Assembly: GCA_008373205.1 (NCBI GenBank)
Contig: RQOS01000018.1
Location: 1 to 37,840, forward strand
DNA from: SAR202 cluster bacterium
GTDB lineage: Bacteria; Chloroflexota; Dehalococcoidia; Lucifugimonadales; Lucifugimonadaceae
DNA length: 37,840 bases
Direction of reading: 5' to 3'
Shown here: positions 22,778 through 32,459 of the stretch, piece after piece
Position numbering within the stretch: position 1 is the stretch's first letter
How the letters are laid out: the number at the start of each line of letters is the position of its first letter
The notes under the pieces: generated by a model
Told to the model about the DNA's origin: nothing
Databases searched by the model: none
What the model saw: the letters and a program-made list of their open reading frames with translations, nothing else
Made by a program: the position numbers and the translations under genes

Positions 22778-24466
22778 TTATCTTCTCAAGAAGTCAAAAT
22801 CACAACCCTCTTCTGCTTGAAGTATATGCTTTTGGTATATGTAACCGTATCCTCTTTTGTAATCACTTATAAGATAATTATTTTTCATATTACATTTTCT
22901 TTGTTTTAGAACATCCTCATCAACTAATAAGTCAAGAGATTTATTTTTTAAGGATATTGATATTAAGTCACCATTTTCTACAAGAGATAAAGGCCCTCCA
23001 ACATAACTTTCAGGGCTTACGTGAAGTATTATTGTGCCAAATGCAGTACCACTCATTCTGGCATCAGAGATTCTGACAATATCTCTCACTCCCATATCTA
23101 ATAATTTTTTTGGGATAGGTAAAAATCCGGATTCAGGCATCCCTTGCCCTCCAATAGGACCATTATTCCTTAGTATCAAAATAGTATTTTCATCAACATC
23201 CAAATTAGGATCATCTATATTATCTGATAGTTCTTCTGCAGAATTATAAACTAAGGCTTTCCCCGTATGTTCATGAAATTGTTTACTTGCAGCTGCAACT
23301 TTTATTACTGCACCATTTGGAGCTAACGATCCTTTCAATATAGATATACTACCTTCCGAATTAATTGCTTTTGACTTTTCTCTTATTACGTCTTCGTTAT
23401 ATATTTCAGAATTTTCAATAATTTCTGAAATTTTTTCTCCTGATACTGTGTAAACATTTTTATATATAAGATCATCAATATTTTTTAGTATTCCAGAAAC
23501 CCCACCAGCATAGTGTAAGTCTTCCATCAACATTTCTCCTGCAGGTTTTAGATTTACAATCACTGGAGTTTTTTCAGAAATAGTATTAAAGTCTTCAAGG
23601 TCAATCTTTACATCTGTTCTGCCAGCAATTGCCAACATATGTATTATGGCGTTAGTTGAACCTCCAAAGGACATTAATGCACTAATACCATTATGAAAAT
23701 TTTCTTTCTTTAAGAAGTTTTCAATTTTTATATTTTCATTTACCATTTCAACTATTCTCTGACCCGTTTTATTAGATAATGTTAGTCTTCTAGAATCAAC
23801 AGCCGGAATAGAAGCAGCTCCCTTTAATGTCAATCCCATCGCTTCAGAAATAACACTCATTGTTGAAGCTGTACCAGCTACCATACAATGACCTGGTGAT
23901 CGATATATAGATTCTTCCATTGAATCGTAATCATCTTGAGTAATATTACCAGCGCGAAGTTCAGTCCAAAATCTTCTACAATCTGTGCAAGATCCTAATT
24001 CCTGACCTTTCCAGTCTCCTCTAAGTGAAGGTCCCCCTGGAAGCAATATAGTTGGAATATTTGCAGATGCAGCTCCCATCAACATTGCAGGAGTAGTTTT
24101 ATCACAACCAGAAAGTAAAACAACTCCGTCTATAGGCAACCCCTTAATCATTTCTTCAACATCAATAGACATTTGATTTCTAAGATACATTGATGTCGGA
24201 GTAAGAAAAAATTCTCCTAATGATATTACTGGAAATTCAATTGGAGTACCTCCAGCAGCAATAACACCTTTTTTTACGTGTTCAGCTAAGTTTCTAAGAT
24301 GAGAATTACAATGTACTGCTTCAGAAAAACTATTTGCAATACCAATAATTGGACGGTCTTTTATCATATTATCTGGCCAACCTTGAGCTTTCATTCCAGA
24401 TCTATGTAAAAAACCTTCTAAATTTTTCTCTCCAAACCATTTTTCACTTTTATCATACTTAGCCAT
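22778..24466 (-). CDS. IlvD/Edd-family dehydratase, sugar-acid dehydratase type
   Basis: 562 aa. Cys53 (AVHCNSH), Cys121 (LLSGCDKTTP) and Cys194 (PGHCMVAGTAST) are the Fe-S ligands; GSCTDCRRFW adds Cys160 and Cys163. NNGPIGGQGMPE and SDARMSGTAFG form the C-terminal substrate site. The GHCxxxGTAST motif and the C-terminal HILQAEEGCDFDFL tail fit pentonate/aldonate dehydratases ([2Fe-2S] type) better than valine-pathway IlvD. It dehydrates a 2,3-dihydroxy acid to a 2-keto-3-deoxy acid. GGAG lies before the ATG. It converges on the hydroxyacid dehydrogenase operon, which supports a catabolic role; an anabolic DHAD function cannot be fully excluded. Confidence 0.88.
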   Translation of the reverse strand: MAKYDKSEKWFGEKNLEGFLHRSGMKAQGWPDNMIKDRPIIGIANSFSEAVHCNSHLRNLAEHVKKGVIAAGGTPIEFPVISLGEFFLTPTSMYLRNQMSIDVEEMIKGLPIDGVVLLSGCDKTTPAMLMGAASANIPTILLPGGPSLRGDWKGQELGSCTDCRRFWTELRAGNITQDDYDSMEESIYRSPGHCMVAGTASTMSVISEAMGLTLKGAASIPAVDSRRLTLSNKTGQRIVEMVNENIKIENFLKKENFHNGISALMSFGGSTNAIIHMLAIAGRTDVKIDLEDFNTISEKTPVIVNLKPAGEMLMEDLHYAGGVSGILKNIDDLIYKNVYTVSGEKISEIIENSEIYNEDVIREKSKAINSEGSISILKGSLAPNGAVIKVAAASKQFHEHTGKALVYNSAEELSDNIDDPNLDVDENTILILRNNGPIGGQGMPESGFLPIPKKLLDMGVRDIVRISDARMSGTAFGTIILHVSPESYVGGPLSLVENGDLISISLKNKSLDLLVDEDVLKQRKCNMKNNYLISDYKRGYGYIYQKHILQAEEGCDFDFLRR

Positions 24467-24504
24467 TTTTTCTCCACCAACATTTATTCCACTATGATAA
24501 TAAA

Positions 24505-24528
24505 AAGAATCACAAAAATCAGATTCTT
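24505..24528. repeat. Inverted repeat between ilvD-family gene and rnd
   Basis: AAGAATC (24505-24511) and GATTCTT (24522-24528) are perfect inverted arms around a 10-nt spacer in the 145-bp divergent intergenic region, 38 bp upstream of the dehydratase start. The position suits an operator for the dehydratase. No T-tract follows, so it is not a terminator. Confidence 0.3.
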
Positions 24529-24594
24529 ATGCATAAAAATTAAGAATTTAAAAAAAGTATTTTTATCTACATTTATATTTGGGAATGAGTAGAA

Positions 24595-24600
24595 TATGAT
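24595..24600 (+). promoter_or_regulatory. Candidate -10 element for the rnd-alaS-aro operon
   Basis: TATGAT lies only 11 bp upstream of the rnd ATG (24612) and no Shine-Dalgarno sequence is seen between them. If used, transcription would begin about 4-6 nt before the start codon, giving a nearly leaderless mRNA. The -35 region is not convincing. Confidence 0.3.
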
Positions 24601-24611
24601 ATGTAATATAA

Positions 24612-25688
24612 ATGAAAATTATCGATATTAAAAATAATTCTGATATTGATTTATTAAATAAACTTGTTGATAAAAAAAAATTATTAGCAGTTGATACAGA
24701 ATTTATCAGAGAAAACACATATTATCCTATTTTATCTTTGATTCAAATAGCAGTAGATGATACTGTTTTTATTTTTGATTATATAAAAAATAAAACTAAA
24801 CAATCCTTTCTTTCAAAAATTTTAGAATCAAAATATAATATTAAAATTTTTCATGATTGTGAACAAGATTTAGAAATATTAAATAAAAATCTGAATATTC
24901 ATATAGAAAATATTTTTGATACACAATTAGGAAATGCTTTTGTAGATTTTGACCATCATATAAGTTACAAAAATCTTGTAAAAAAAATATTAAATATTGA
25001 CATAGATAAAAATCAACAAAATTCAGATTGGTTACATAGACCGCTATCTAAACAACAATTGAGATATGCTGCTGGCGATGTGATTTATCTAGAAAATATA
25101 TACATAAAATTAAAAGATGATCTAATAATTCAAAATAAATTTGAATGGTTTAAAGAAGATATGGAAAAAGTTATAAGAGATTTAAGTTATAAAACTCTTC
25201 CAGAAAATTCTTGGGAAAAAATAAAAATCAATGACAGAAATAAGATTAATATTGAATTACTAAAAATAATTGCTAAAAATAGAGAAATAATTTCAAGATC
25301 CAGAAATATACCCAAATCATGGTTCTTAAAAGATAGAGATATTATTAAAATTTCTACCGAACAATACGAAAACTATAATATATTTAAAAAACTTAATCTT
25401 ACAAGTAACAAATTCTTCGAAGAAAATGATAATAAAGACATTTATGATATTTATGAAAATTATAAAAATGGTACCTACAAAAACAAAGACAAAAAGATAA
25501 ATGTAAAGCATGCTCAAAAAATTTTGAGTAAGATTTCAATGAACACTAAGATCTCTGAAACATTGATTGCAAACAAAAAGGATTTAGAAAAATTTTTATC
25601 CAATCCAAAAAAAAATTTACCATTAGGTTGGCGAAAGCAAATTTTTGAAACAATAAAAAAAGAGGCAAATGATTATTTTTTATCGTAA
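24612..25688 (+). CDS. rnd: Ribonuclease D
   Basis: 358 aa. DEDD-family 3'-5' exoribonuclease for tRNA and stable RNA 3'-end trimming. Catalytic acids are Asp28 and Glu30 (AVDTEFIRE), Asp86 (HDCEQDLEIL) and Asp156 with Tyr152 (RYAAGDVIYLENIY, the YxxxD motif). The C-terminal half (about 200-358) corresponds to the two HRDC domains, one of which reads SWFLKDRDIIKIS. It opens an apparent seven-gene operon: alaS follows after 24 bp. Confidence 0.92.
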   Translation: MKIIDIKNNSDIDLLNKLVDKKKLLAVDTEFIRENTYYPILSLIQIAVDDTVFIFDYIKNKTKQSFLSKILESKYNIKIFHDCEQDLEILNKNLNIHIENIFDTQLGNAFVDFDHHISYKNLVKKILNIDIDKNQQNSDWLHRPLSKQQLRYAAGDVIYLENIYIKLKDDLIIQNKFEWFKEDMEKVIRDLSYKTLPENSWEKIKINDRNKINIELLKIIAKNREIISRSRNIPKSWFLKDRDIIKISTEQYENYNIFKKLNLTSNKFFEENDNKDIYDIYENYKNGTYKNKDKKINVKHAQKILSKISMNTKISETLIANKKDLEKFLSNPKKNLPLGWRKQIFETIKKEANDYFLS

Positions 25689-25712
25689 AATAATCTAATA
25701 AGTTTTAAAATT

Positions 25713-28412
25713 ATGAAACCACCAAAAACTGCAGATGAATTAAGAAAAAGTTTCTTAGATTTTTTTGAATCTAAAGATCATTTGACTCATCCTTCTTCTT
25801 CTCTAATACCATCAGGTGATCCAACTTTATTACTTACAAATTCTGGGATGGCACAATTTAAGGCATATTTTTCAGGAGAAAAAAAGCCTCCTAGAAACCG
25901 AATGACTACATCTCAAAAGTGTTTTAGAACTACTGATATTGAAGAAGTTGGAGACGACACCCATTTAACTCTTTTTGAAATGCTGGGTAATTTTAGTTTT
26001 GGTGATTATTTCAAAAAAGAAGCTTGTGAATGGGCTCTTGAATTCATGACTGAAGTACTCATGTTTGATAAAAACAGATTATTTTTTACAGTATATAAAG
26101 ATGATGATGAAACTAAAGAAATATGGGAAAAATTAGGTATCCCTGAAAAATATATATATAAATTTGGGGATGAAGATAATTGGTGGGGGCCTGCTGGTGA
26201 TGAAGGACCTTGTGGACCATGCTCTGAACTTCATTACTACACTGGAGATTTAGATAATATGAAATTTTCAGATGATAAATGGGGGCCAAACATTCATGAA
26301 GATTTTGTAGAACTTTACAATCTAGTTTTTACGCAATATTACCGAGATCTTGATGGTAAAGATACAAGTTTACCCTTCAATAATATTGATACTGGAATGG
26401 GATTAGAGAGAACAGTTTCAATTTTAAATAGCGTGAAAAGTTCTTATGAAACTGATATTTTTAGTGAACACTTAACTCACCTAAACACTCTAATAAAAGA
26501 AAAAGGCTTAGATGTAGAAAAATCTAAAAGAATAATTGCCGAACATGGAAGATCTGCTTCATTCTTAATAGGTGATGGAGTTCTGCCAGAGAATACAGGA
26601 AGAGGTTATGTACTAAGAAGACTTATTAGAAGAGCTATGGTTACTGCAAAAAAGTTGGATCTAGAATTTCCAATTCTATCACCTATGGCAAAAATCACTT
26701 CTAATAAACTCAGCCACATTTATCCAGAACTAGATGAAAAATTAGACTTCATAGTATCTGTTTTAAATAAAGAAGAAGAAAATTTCAATAAAACGCTAAA
26801 TTTTGGAACTCAAGTCTTATATGAACTTATAAGTAAAAGAGACATTAATATTGATCATGAAATTATTTCCAATGATGCAAAAGAGGTTTCCAAAGAGATA
26901 TTTAACAAGATAAATGATAAAAAAAATAAAAAAGTTTTAAGTGGAATAGAAGCTTTTATTCTATATGATACATATGGCTTTCCAATTGAAATCACTTCCG
27001 AAATATGCAGCGAATTTGGATTAGAAATCGATAGTGAGTCATTCGATGAAATTATGAATAAGCAAAAAGATAATTCAAAAAAATCTTCTTCAAATAAAGA
27101 TATATCTGAAAAAATATACTCAAAATTAAATTTAGATCCTACTGAATTTTTAGGTTTTGAAACACTGACTACTAAATCTAAAGTGTTAGCTATTATTCAA
27201 AATAATGAAATTAAAGAAAAAATTTATGAAGGTGAAGATTTTGAAATAATCACTGATAAATCTCCTTTTTACGCAGAAAAAGGAGGTCAAATAGGTGACA
27301 CAGGTAAAGGTTTTTCAGAAACTGGAGAATTTGAAATAATTGACACAACTTCTCCATATGGAGGGGTTTTTATACATAAATCAAAAATGAAATCAGGAGA
27401 AATTACAAAAAACTCTCTTATAAAGTTAGAAGTTTCCGAAGATAGAAGAGAAAAAATAAAAAGAAATCACACAGCTACACATTTACTTCATGCAGCCTTA
27501 AGAGAAATTATTGGAATACATGTTCGTCAATCTGGATCACTAGTTCATCCTGATTATCTAAGGTTTGACTTTACTAATCTAGAGTCACTAAGTGAATCTT
27601 CTATAAAAAAAGTCGAAGAAAAAGTTAATGATTATATAAGAAACAATTTAGAAGTTGAGGTTTGCAACACGACTTATAATAAAGCAATAGAAGACGGTGC
27701 TTTAGCATTTTTTGATGATAAATATGAGCATGATGTAAGAACAATAAAAATTGATGCTCCATGGAGCTTTGAACTATGTGGCGGAACCCATATGAGTAGA
27801 ACTGGAGGCATAGGATTATTTAAGATTGTTTCAGAAGCTGGCATAGGATCTGGTAATAGGAGGATTTTTGCAACTACAGGTATAGCAACCGAAAATATAG
27901 TTGAAAACAATCAAACTATTGTAAGAGAAATAATGAAAACCCTAAGTTCAAATACTGAAGATGTTATTGATAAATTTAATTCATTATTGAAACTTTCAAA
28001 AGATCAACAAAAAGAGATTGAAGATCTGCAAATGCAAATTACAAACTTATCTATGGGAAACAGTGAAAAATCAACAAGTGAAGAATTTGAAATAGGATCT
28101 ACAAAAGTATCTTGTTCAAAAGTATTTGCTTCCAATATTGGTGCATTAAGAAAAGCTGGAGATTTACAGAGAACAAAATTAGGAAAAGGATTAGTTATAT
28201 TAGGTTCAATAATTGATGAAAAAGGATCCATTGTAATCATGGCTACAGATGGAGTGGATATAGATGCAGGTGAATTAGCTAAACTCATAGCAAAAGAAAC
28301 CGATGGTGGTGGTGGTGGTAACAAATTTTCTGCCCAAGTAGGTATTAAGGATTTAGAAAAATTTGAACTTTTCTTTAAGGATCCAAATAAAATCCTAGAT
28401 AACCTAGATTAA
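25713..28412 (+). CDS. alaS: Alanyl-tRNA synthetase
   Basis: 899 aa class II synthetase charging tRNA-Ala. The N-terminal aminoacylation core contains FFESKDHLTHPSSSLIP and LTNSGMAQFK (about 15-52); RSASFLIGDGVLPENTGRGYVLRRLIRRA marks the core/tRNA-recognition junction. The editing domain has HTATH(LL)H (HxxxH near residues 587-591) and CGGTH (CxxxH near 688), the zinc site that clears Ser- and Gly-tRNA. The C-Ala domain ends with a short Gly stretch (GGGGGNKFSAQVG), a conserved family feature. The stop and the ruvX start share one base (TAATG). Confidence 0.98.
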   Translation: MKPPKTADELRKSFLDFFESKDHLTHPSSSLIPSGDPTLLLTNSGMAQFKAYFSGEKKPPRNRMTTSQKCFRTTDIEEVGDDTHLTLFEMLGNFSFGDYFKKEACEWALEFMTEVLMFDKNRLFFTVYKDDDETKEIWEKLGIPEKYIYKFGDEDNWWGPAGDEGPCGPCSELHYYTGDLDNMKFSDDKWGPNIHEDFVELYNLVFTQYYRDLDGKDTSLPFNNIDTGMGLERTVSILNSVKSSYETDIFSEHLTHLNTLIKEKGLDVEKSKRIIAEHGRSASFLIGDGVLPENTGRGYVLRRLIRRAMVTAKKLDLEFPILSPMAKITSNKLSHIYPELDEKLDFIVSVLNKEEENFNKTLNFGTQVLYELISKRDINIDHEIISNDAKEVSKEIFNKINDKKNKKVLSGIEAFILYDTYGFPIEITSEICSEFGLEIDSESFDEIMNKQKDNSKKSSSNKDISEKIYSKLNLDPTEFLGFETLTTKSKVLAIIQNNEIKEKIYEGEDFEIITDKSPFYAEKGGQIGDTGKGFSETGEFEIIDTTSPYGGVFIHKSKMKSGEITKNSLIKLEVSEDRREKIKRNHTATHLLHAALREIIGIHVRQSGSLVHPDYLRFDFTNLESLSESSIKKVEEKVNDYIRNNLEVEVCNTTYNKAIEDGALAFFDDKYEHDVRTIKIDAPWSFELCGGTHMSRTGGIGLFKIVSEAGIGSGNRRIFATTGIATENIVENNQTIVREIMKTLSSNTEDVIDKFNSLLKLSKDQQKEIEDLQMQITNLSMGNSEKSTSEEFEIGSTKVSCSKVFASNIGALRKAGDLQRTKLGKGLVILGSIIDEKGSIVIMATDGVDIDAGELAKLIAKETDGGGGGNKFSAQVGIKDLEKFELFFKDPNKILDNLD

Positions 28413-28828
28413 TGTCTATTTTAGGATTAGATATAGGAGACAAAAGAACTGGAGTGGCCATATCTAATGATGTTTCGAGTATTTGTACACCATTAAATTA
28501 TATTCCTTCTCAAGATATAAATTATTTTCTAGAGAATTTAAGTACCTTAATAATTGAAAACAAAATTAATAAATTAATAATTGGTTTACCTAAACTTTTA
28601 TCTGGTAAAGAAGGAGAACGAGCTAAATATTCAAGGTATATTTCGAAAAAAATCAAGGAAAAAAATAAAAATGTAGAAATAGTATTATGGGATGAAAGAT
28701 TAACTAGTAAGCAAGCTGAAAAGTACTTAATAGAGTCAGGTGTAGAAAAAAATAAAATGAAAGAAAAAATTGATTCTGCATCTGCAGTAATTATTTTAGA
28801 AAGTTATATTTTAGGTCAAAGTAGATGA
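28412..28828 (+). CDS. ruvX: RuvX/YqgF-family putative Holliday junction resolvase
   Basis: 138 aa, the standard length. RNase H-like fold with LGLDIGDKRTGVAIS (Asp7 first catalytic acid), LIIGLPKLLSGKEGERA, WDERLTSKQAEKYL (second acidic site) and DSASAVIILESYI (third). The family acts on Holliday junctions or in 16S rRNA 5' maturation. alaS-ruvX adjacency is widespread in bacteria, which supports the call. It overlaps aroE by 4 bp (ATGA). Confidence 0.95.
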   Translation: MSILGLDIGDKRTGVAISNDVSSICTPLNYIPSQDINYFLENLSTLIIENKINKLIIGLPKLLSGKEGERAKYSRYISKKIKEKNKNVEIVLWDERLTSKQAEKYLIESGVEKNKMKEKIDSASAVIILESYILGQSR

Positions 28829-29664
28829 AAAAAGAAATAGGAATAATAGGTTATCCCTTGGGACACACTATGTCTCCAACTATTCATGAATCAGCTTTTA
28901 ATAAACTAGAGTTAGATATGAAATTTAATATATGGGAGACTAAACCAGAAAATTTAGAACAAGCCATCAACAACTTAAGAAATAATAACATACTGGGATC
29001 ATGTGTCACTCTACCTCACAAATTCAAAGTTATTAATTTTTTAGATGAACTAGATGAAACAGCCGTGGAGATGAAAGCAGTAAACTGGATTGTGAATAAT
29101 GATGGAAAGTTAGTTGGTCATAATACAGACTGGGAAGGCTTTACTAAAAGTTTAGATTTCATTAACTATAATATTCAAAATAAAATTTCCCTAATATTAG
29201 GTGCAGGAGGTTCGGCTAAAGCTGTTTGTATGTCCCTACTAAAAGGTGATGCAAAAAAAATATATGTATATAACAGAACAAAAGCTAATTCTACTAATTT
29301 AGTTGAAAATTTTTCAAAGCATAAAAGCAGAATACATATTATTGAAAAAAATAATTTAGAAGACCCTAAATTTCTAAACGATATTGATATGATAATCAAT
29401 ACAACTTCACTTGGTATGACAGGTGGACCTAATCCTAGCATTTCTCCAATAAATACTGATATCATAAATAAGAATGCATTATGCTATGATTTAGTATATT
29501 CGCCTTCGATTACACCATTTTTAAGTGGTGCAAAAAAAAATAATATTAAATATTTAGGAGGTTTGAGTATGTTAGTTTTTCAAGCTGCGTTGGGTTTTAA
29601 ACTTACGACTAAATTAGACCCTCCTATTGAAAATATGTTAAAGTCAGTTGGTATCGAAAGTTAA
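28825..29664 (+). CDS. aroE: Shikimate dehydrogenase
   Basis: 279 aa. NADP-dependent reduction of 3-dehydroshikimate. Substrate domain: GYPLGHTMSPTIH (9-21, with Thr15 where a Ser is more common), Lys66 (LPHKFKV) and Asp102 (NTDWEGF), the catalytic pair. NADP domain: GAGGSAKAV (126-134) and YNRT; then INTTSLGM and YDLVYSPSITPFL. The gene lies in the run ruvX-aroE-aroC-aroK-aroB, with a 3-bp gap to aroC. Confidence 0.96.
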   Translation: MKKEIGIIGYPLGHTMSPTIHESAFNKLELDMKFNIWETKPENLEQAINNLRNNNILGSCVTLPHKFKVINFLDELDETAVEMKAVNWIVNNDGKLVGHNTDWEGFTKSLDFINYNIQNKISLILGAGGSAKAVCMSLLKGDAKKIYVYNRTKANSTNLVENFSKHKSRIHIIEKNNLEDPKFLNDIDMIINTTSLGMTGGPNPSISPINTDIINKNALCYDLVYSPSITPFLSGAKKNNIKYLGGLSMLVFQAALGFKLTTKLDPPIENMLKSVGIES

Positions 29665-29667
29665 AAT

Positions 29668-30852
29668 ATGACAAAATTTAGATTCTTAACAGCAGGTGAG
29701 TCTCATGGGCAGGGATTAAATGTGATAATTGAAGGTCTTCCTGCAAATTTAGATATTAATGAAAATTACATAGAGAATGACATGTCTAGACGACAAAAAG
29801 GGTATGGCTCTGGAGGTCGCATGAAGATTGAAAAAGATAGAGCAGAAATCAAATCTGGAGTAAGACATGGTAAAACTTTAGGCTCTCCAATATCTCTATG
29901 GATAGAAAATAAAGACTGGAAAAATTGGACGGTTCCAATGTCAGTTGAAGAGGTCGATCCTTCCGAAGACATTAAAGTACAAACAAGAGTAGTTCCAGGT
30001 CATGCTGATTTTGCAGGCTCGTTAAAATATAATCATAAAGATTCAAGAAATGTCTTAGAGAGAGCCAGTGCTAGAGAAACTGCTGCGAGAGTAGCTGCTG
30101 CATCAATTTGTAGGAAATTTTTATCTGAATTAGGAATAGAAATAAAATCGAGAGTAAAATCTGTTGGTTGGGAAAGTTCTGAAATAAATGATATTGAATC
30201 AATAGAATGGGGATTTGTTGAAAAATCCGAAGTTAGAGCATCAAATCAAGAAGAGGACCTAAAATTCAAAAAAGTTATCGATAAAGTAAAAAAGGAACGT
30301 ACTACAATAGGTGGAGTATTTCAGGTTATAGCTTTTGGAGTACCTTTAGGGCTAGGTAGCCATACACAATGGGATAAAAAAATAGATGGTAAAATTGCTC
30401 AATCAATGATATCTATTAACGCTGTAAAAGGTGTTGAAATTGGAAGTGGATTTGATAATACAAAAAAATATGGAAACCAAGTTCAAGATGTTATAGAGCC
30501 CAATAAAGATGATATTAGAAATTTCTCACATCTTACTAACCATTCAGGAGGCATTGAAGGTGGAATGTCTAATGGAAATTCTATAGTTGTAAATGTTGCG
30601 ATAAAACCAATAGCAACAATGACAAGACCATTACCATCTGTAGATATATTATCGGGTGAGGTAGTAGAGGCTTCTTACAATAGATCAGATATATGTCAGG
30701 TTTCGAGAGCATGTCCAGTTGGTGAAGCTATGCTTGCATTAACAATTGCAGAAGAAATTTTAGAAAAATTTGGTGGAGATAGTCTTCAAGAAATCAAGAG
30801 AAACTTCACTTCCTACCTAAAAACATTTAAAGAGTATGGAAACCAAAAATAA
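29668..30852 (+). CDS. aroC: Chorismate synthase
   Basis: 394 aa FMN-dependent enzyme that makes chorismate from EPSP. GESHGQGL (His15 region), RRQKGYGSGGRMKIEKD, GHADFAGSLKY, RASARETAARVAAAS and a C-terminal RSDICQVSRACPVGEAM are all family signatures. Length is in the usual 360-400 range. Its 3' end overlaps aroK by 17 bp, a long overlap implying translational coupling. Confidence 0.98.
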   Translation: MTKFRFLTAGESHGQGLNVIIEGLPANLDINENYIENDMSRRQKGYGSGGRMKIEKDRAEIKSGVRHGKTLGSPISLWIENKDWKNWTVPMSVEEVDPSEDIKVQTRVVPGHADFAGSLKYNHKDSRNVLERASARETAARVAAASICRKFLSELGIEIKSRVKSVGWESSEINDIESIEWGFVEKSEVRASNQEEDLKFKKVIDKVKKERTTIGGVFQVIAFGVPLGLGSHTQWDKKIDGKIAQSMISINAVKGVEIGSGFDNTKKYGNQVQDVIEPNKDDIRNFSHLTNHSGGIEGGMSNGNSIVVNVAIKPIATMTRPLPSVDILSGEVVEASYNRSDICQVSRACPVGEAMLALTIAEEILEKFGGDSLQEIKRNFTSYLKTFKEYGNQK

Positions 30853-31363
30853 AATAAATAATATTTTTCTTATTGGTTTTTCGGGTTCAGGAAAGAGCAA
30901 AATAGGGAAAACCTTATCAAAAGTATTAAATTTTACTTTTATTGATACTGATAGAAAGATTGAGCAAATCAAGCAAAAAAAAATTCATGAAATTATAGAT
31001 GAATATGGAGAAAATTATTTCAGACAATTCGAGACTGAAATACTTCAAAAAATAGATTATGAGAAAAAAGATTTAGTTATAGCTACAGGCGGAGGAGTTC
31101 CTACCATAAATGAAAATAATATAATTATGAAAACAAATGGAATAATTATATGGTTAGATACATCATTAAAAGTTATAAAAAGTAGACTAAAAGGAACTAA
31201 TGAAATAAGACCATTGTTAGGTAAAAATATCAACAGTACAGAAGTTGCTGAAATGTATGAGAATAGAAAAAAAAATTACAACATTGCTAACATTAAAATA
31301 GATACATCCGAAAAAAATGTTAATCAAATAGTCGAAGAAATAAAAGATAAATTAAATGAATAA
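30836..31363 (+). CDS. aroK: Shikimate kinase
   Basis: 175 aa P-loop kinase phosphorylating shikimate at O3. Walker A GFSGSGKS (14-21), Asp39 region (DTDRKIE), Arg63 (YFRQFE), the glycine triplet ATGGG (83-87) and the lid Arg in EIRPLLG are present. It starts within the end of aroC and overlaps aroB by 8 bp. Confidence 0.95.
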   Translation: METKNKINNIFLIGFSGSGKSKIGKTLSKVLNFTFIDTDRKIEQIKQKKIHEIIDEYGENYFRQFETEILQKIDYEKKDLVIATGGGVPTINENNIIMKTNGIIIWLDTSLKVIKSRLKGTNEIRPLLGKNINSTEVAEMYENRKKNYNIANIKIDTSEKNVNQIVEEIKDKLNE

Positions 31364-32459
31364 TAATTATTTAGCCTCAGAAGTAAAAACAACTCAAGGA
31401 AATTATAGAGTTATTGTTGGTAAAGATATACTAGGTGAAATGAAATCAGAACTAGAATATGCAGGGCTTAAGGGAAAAAAATGTTTCCTTATAGCTGATA
31501 AATCTATGTTCCCCAAAAATACAAAACGATTACATGAATCTTTAGAATCACAAGGATTTATTACGAATAGTTTTTCTATTGAATTCTCTGAATCCTTAAA
31601 AAATTATGATACTGTAAATAAAATTTATAATTGGTTAGCTGATATGAAAGCTGAACGTAAAGATTTTATATTGTCATTTGGAGGTGGAGTCACTGGTGAT
31701 ATTGTTGGATTTGTGGCTTCAAGTTATCTTAGAGGAATGCCATTTATACAAGTACCCACAACATTAGCAGCTATGACAGATGCTTCTATAGGGGGAAAGG
31801 TTGCATATAATTTAGAACATGGCAAAAATTTAGTAGGAGCATTTTATCAACCAAAGTTAGTTTTTGAAGAATTAAATTTCTTGAGTTCTTTACCTGAAAG
31901 AGAAAAAATAAGTGGGTGGGCTGAAGCTATTAAGCATTCAATAATTTTGGATAAAAATTTATTTGAGGACTTTAAATTAAATAGAGATAAAATTTATAAT
32001 CTAGATAATGTTTACTCAGCTGAGATATTAAAAAGATCAGTTAAGATCAAAGGAGATATTGTATCTCAAGATGAATTTGAAACTGGAGAAGAAAGAATAA
32101 AATTAAATTATGGTCATACAGTGGGTCATGCCATAGAAAAAGTTTCTAACTTCAATTCATATCTACATGGAGAAGCAGTAAGTATTGGAATGATGGTTGC
32201 AATAAAAATTTCTGAAAAAATTGGAATGATTGATAAGTCCTCAGAAATTGAACAAAAAGCTATTTTAGAAAATTATAATTTACCAACTTTTGCAAAAAAT
32301 CTAGATAAATCTAAAATTTTCGAAGCTATAAAAATGGATAAGAAAAATGTTGATGGTAAAGTAAAATGGGTTCTATTAAATTCAATAGGAAAAGCTCAAA
32401 TTGTAAGAGGTGTTGATGAAAGTATAGTTAAAGAAGCTATAAGCGAGGTAATTCTTTAA
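31356..32459 (+). CDS. aroB: 3-dehydroquinate synthase
   Basis: 367 aa, NAD- and Zn-dependent conversion of DAHP to 3-dehydroquinate. SFGGGVTGDIVGFVA and RGMPFIQVPTTLAAMTDASIGGK are the NAD and substrate regions; the zinc ligands are the Glu in WAEAIKH and the His residues in NYGHTVGHAIE and LHGEAVS. Last gene of the operon; its stop codon overlaps that of the convergent CysO-like gene. aroD/aroQ and the DAHP synthase gene are not in the window. Confidence 0.97.
   Translation: MNNNYLASEVKTTQGNYRVIVGKDILGEMKSELEYAGLKGKKCFLIADKSMFPKNTKRLHESLESQGFITNSFSIEFSESLKNYDTVNKIYNWLADMKAERKDFILSFGGGVTGDIVGFVASSYLRGMPFIQVPTTLAAMTDASIGGKVAYNLEHGKNLVGAFYQPKLVFEELNFLSSLPEREKISGWAEAIKHSIILDKNLFEDFKLNRDKIYNLDNVYSAEILKRSVKIKGDIVSQDEFETGEERIKLNYGHTVGHAIEKVSNFNSYLHGEAVSIGMMVAIKISEKIGMIDKSSEIEQKAILENYNLPTFAKNLDKSKIFEAIKMDKKNVDGKVKWVLLNSIGKAQIVRGVDESIVKEAISEVIL

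Noticed and set aside
28281-28325. GGTGGTGGTGGTGGT run in alaS as a repeat or slippage site
   Set aside because: A glycine-rich loop is conserved at this position in alanyl-tRNA synthetases and the frame continues normally.
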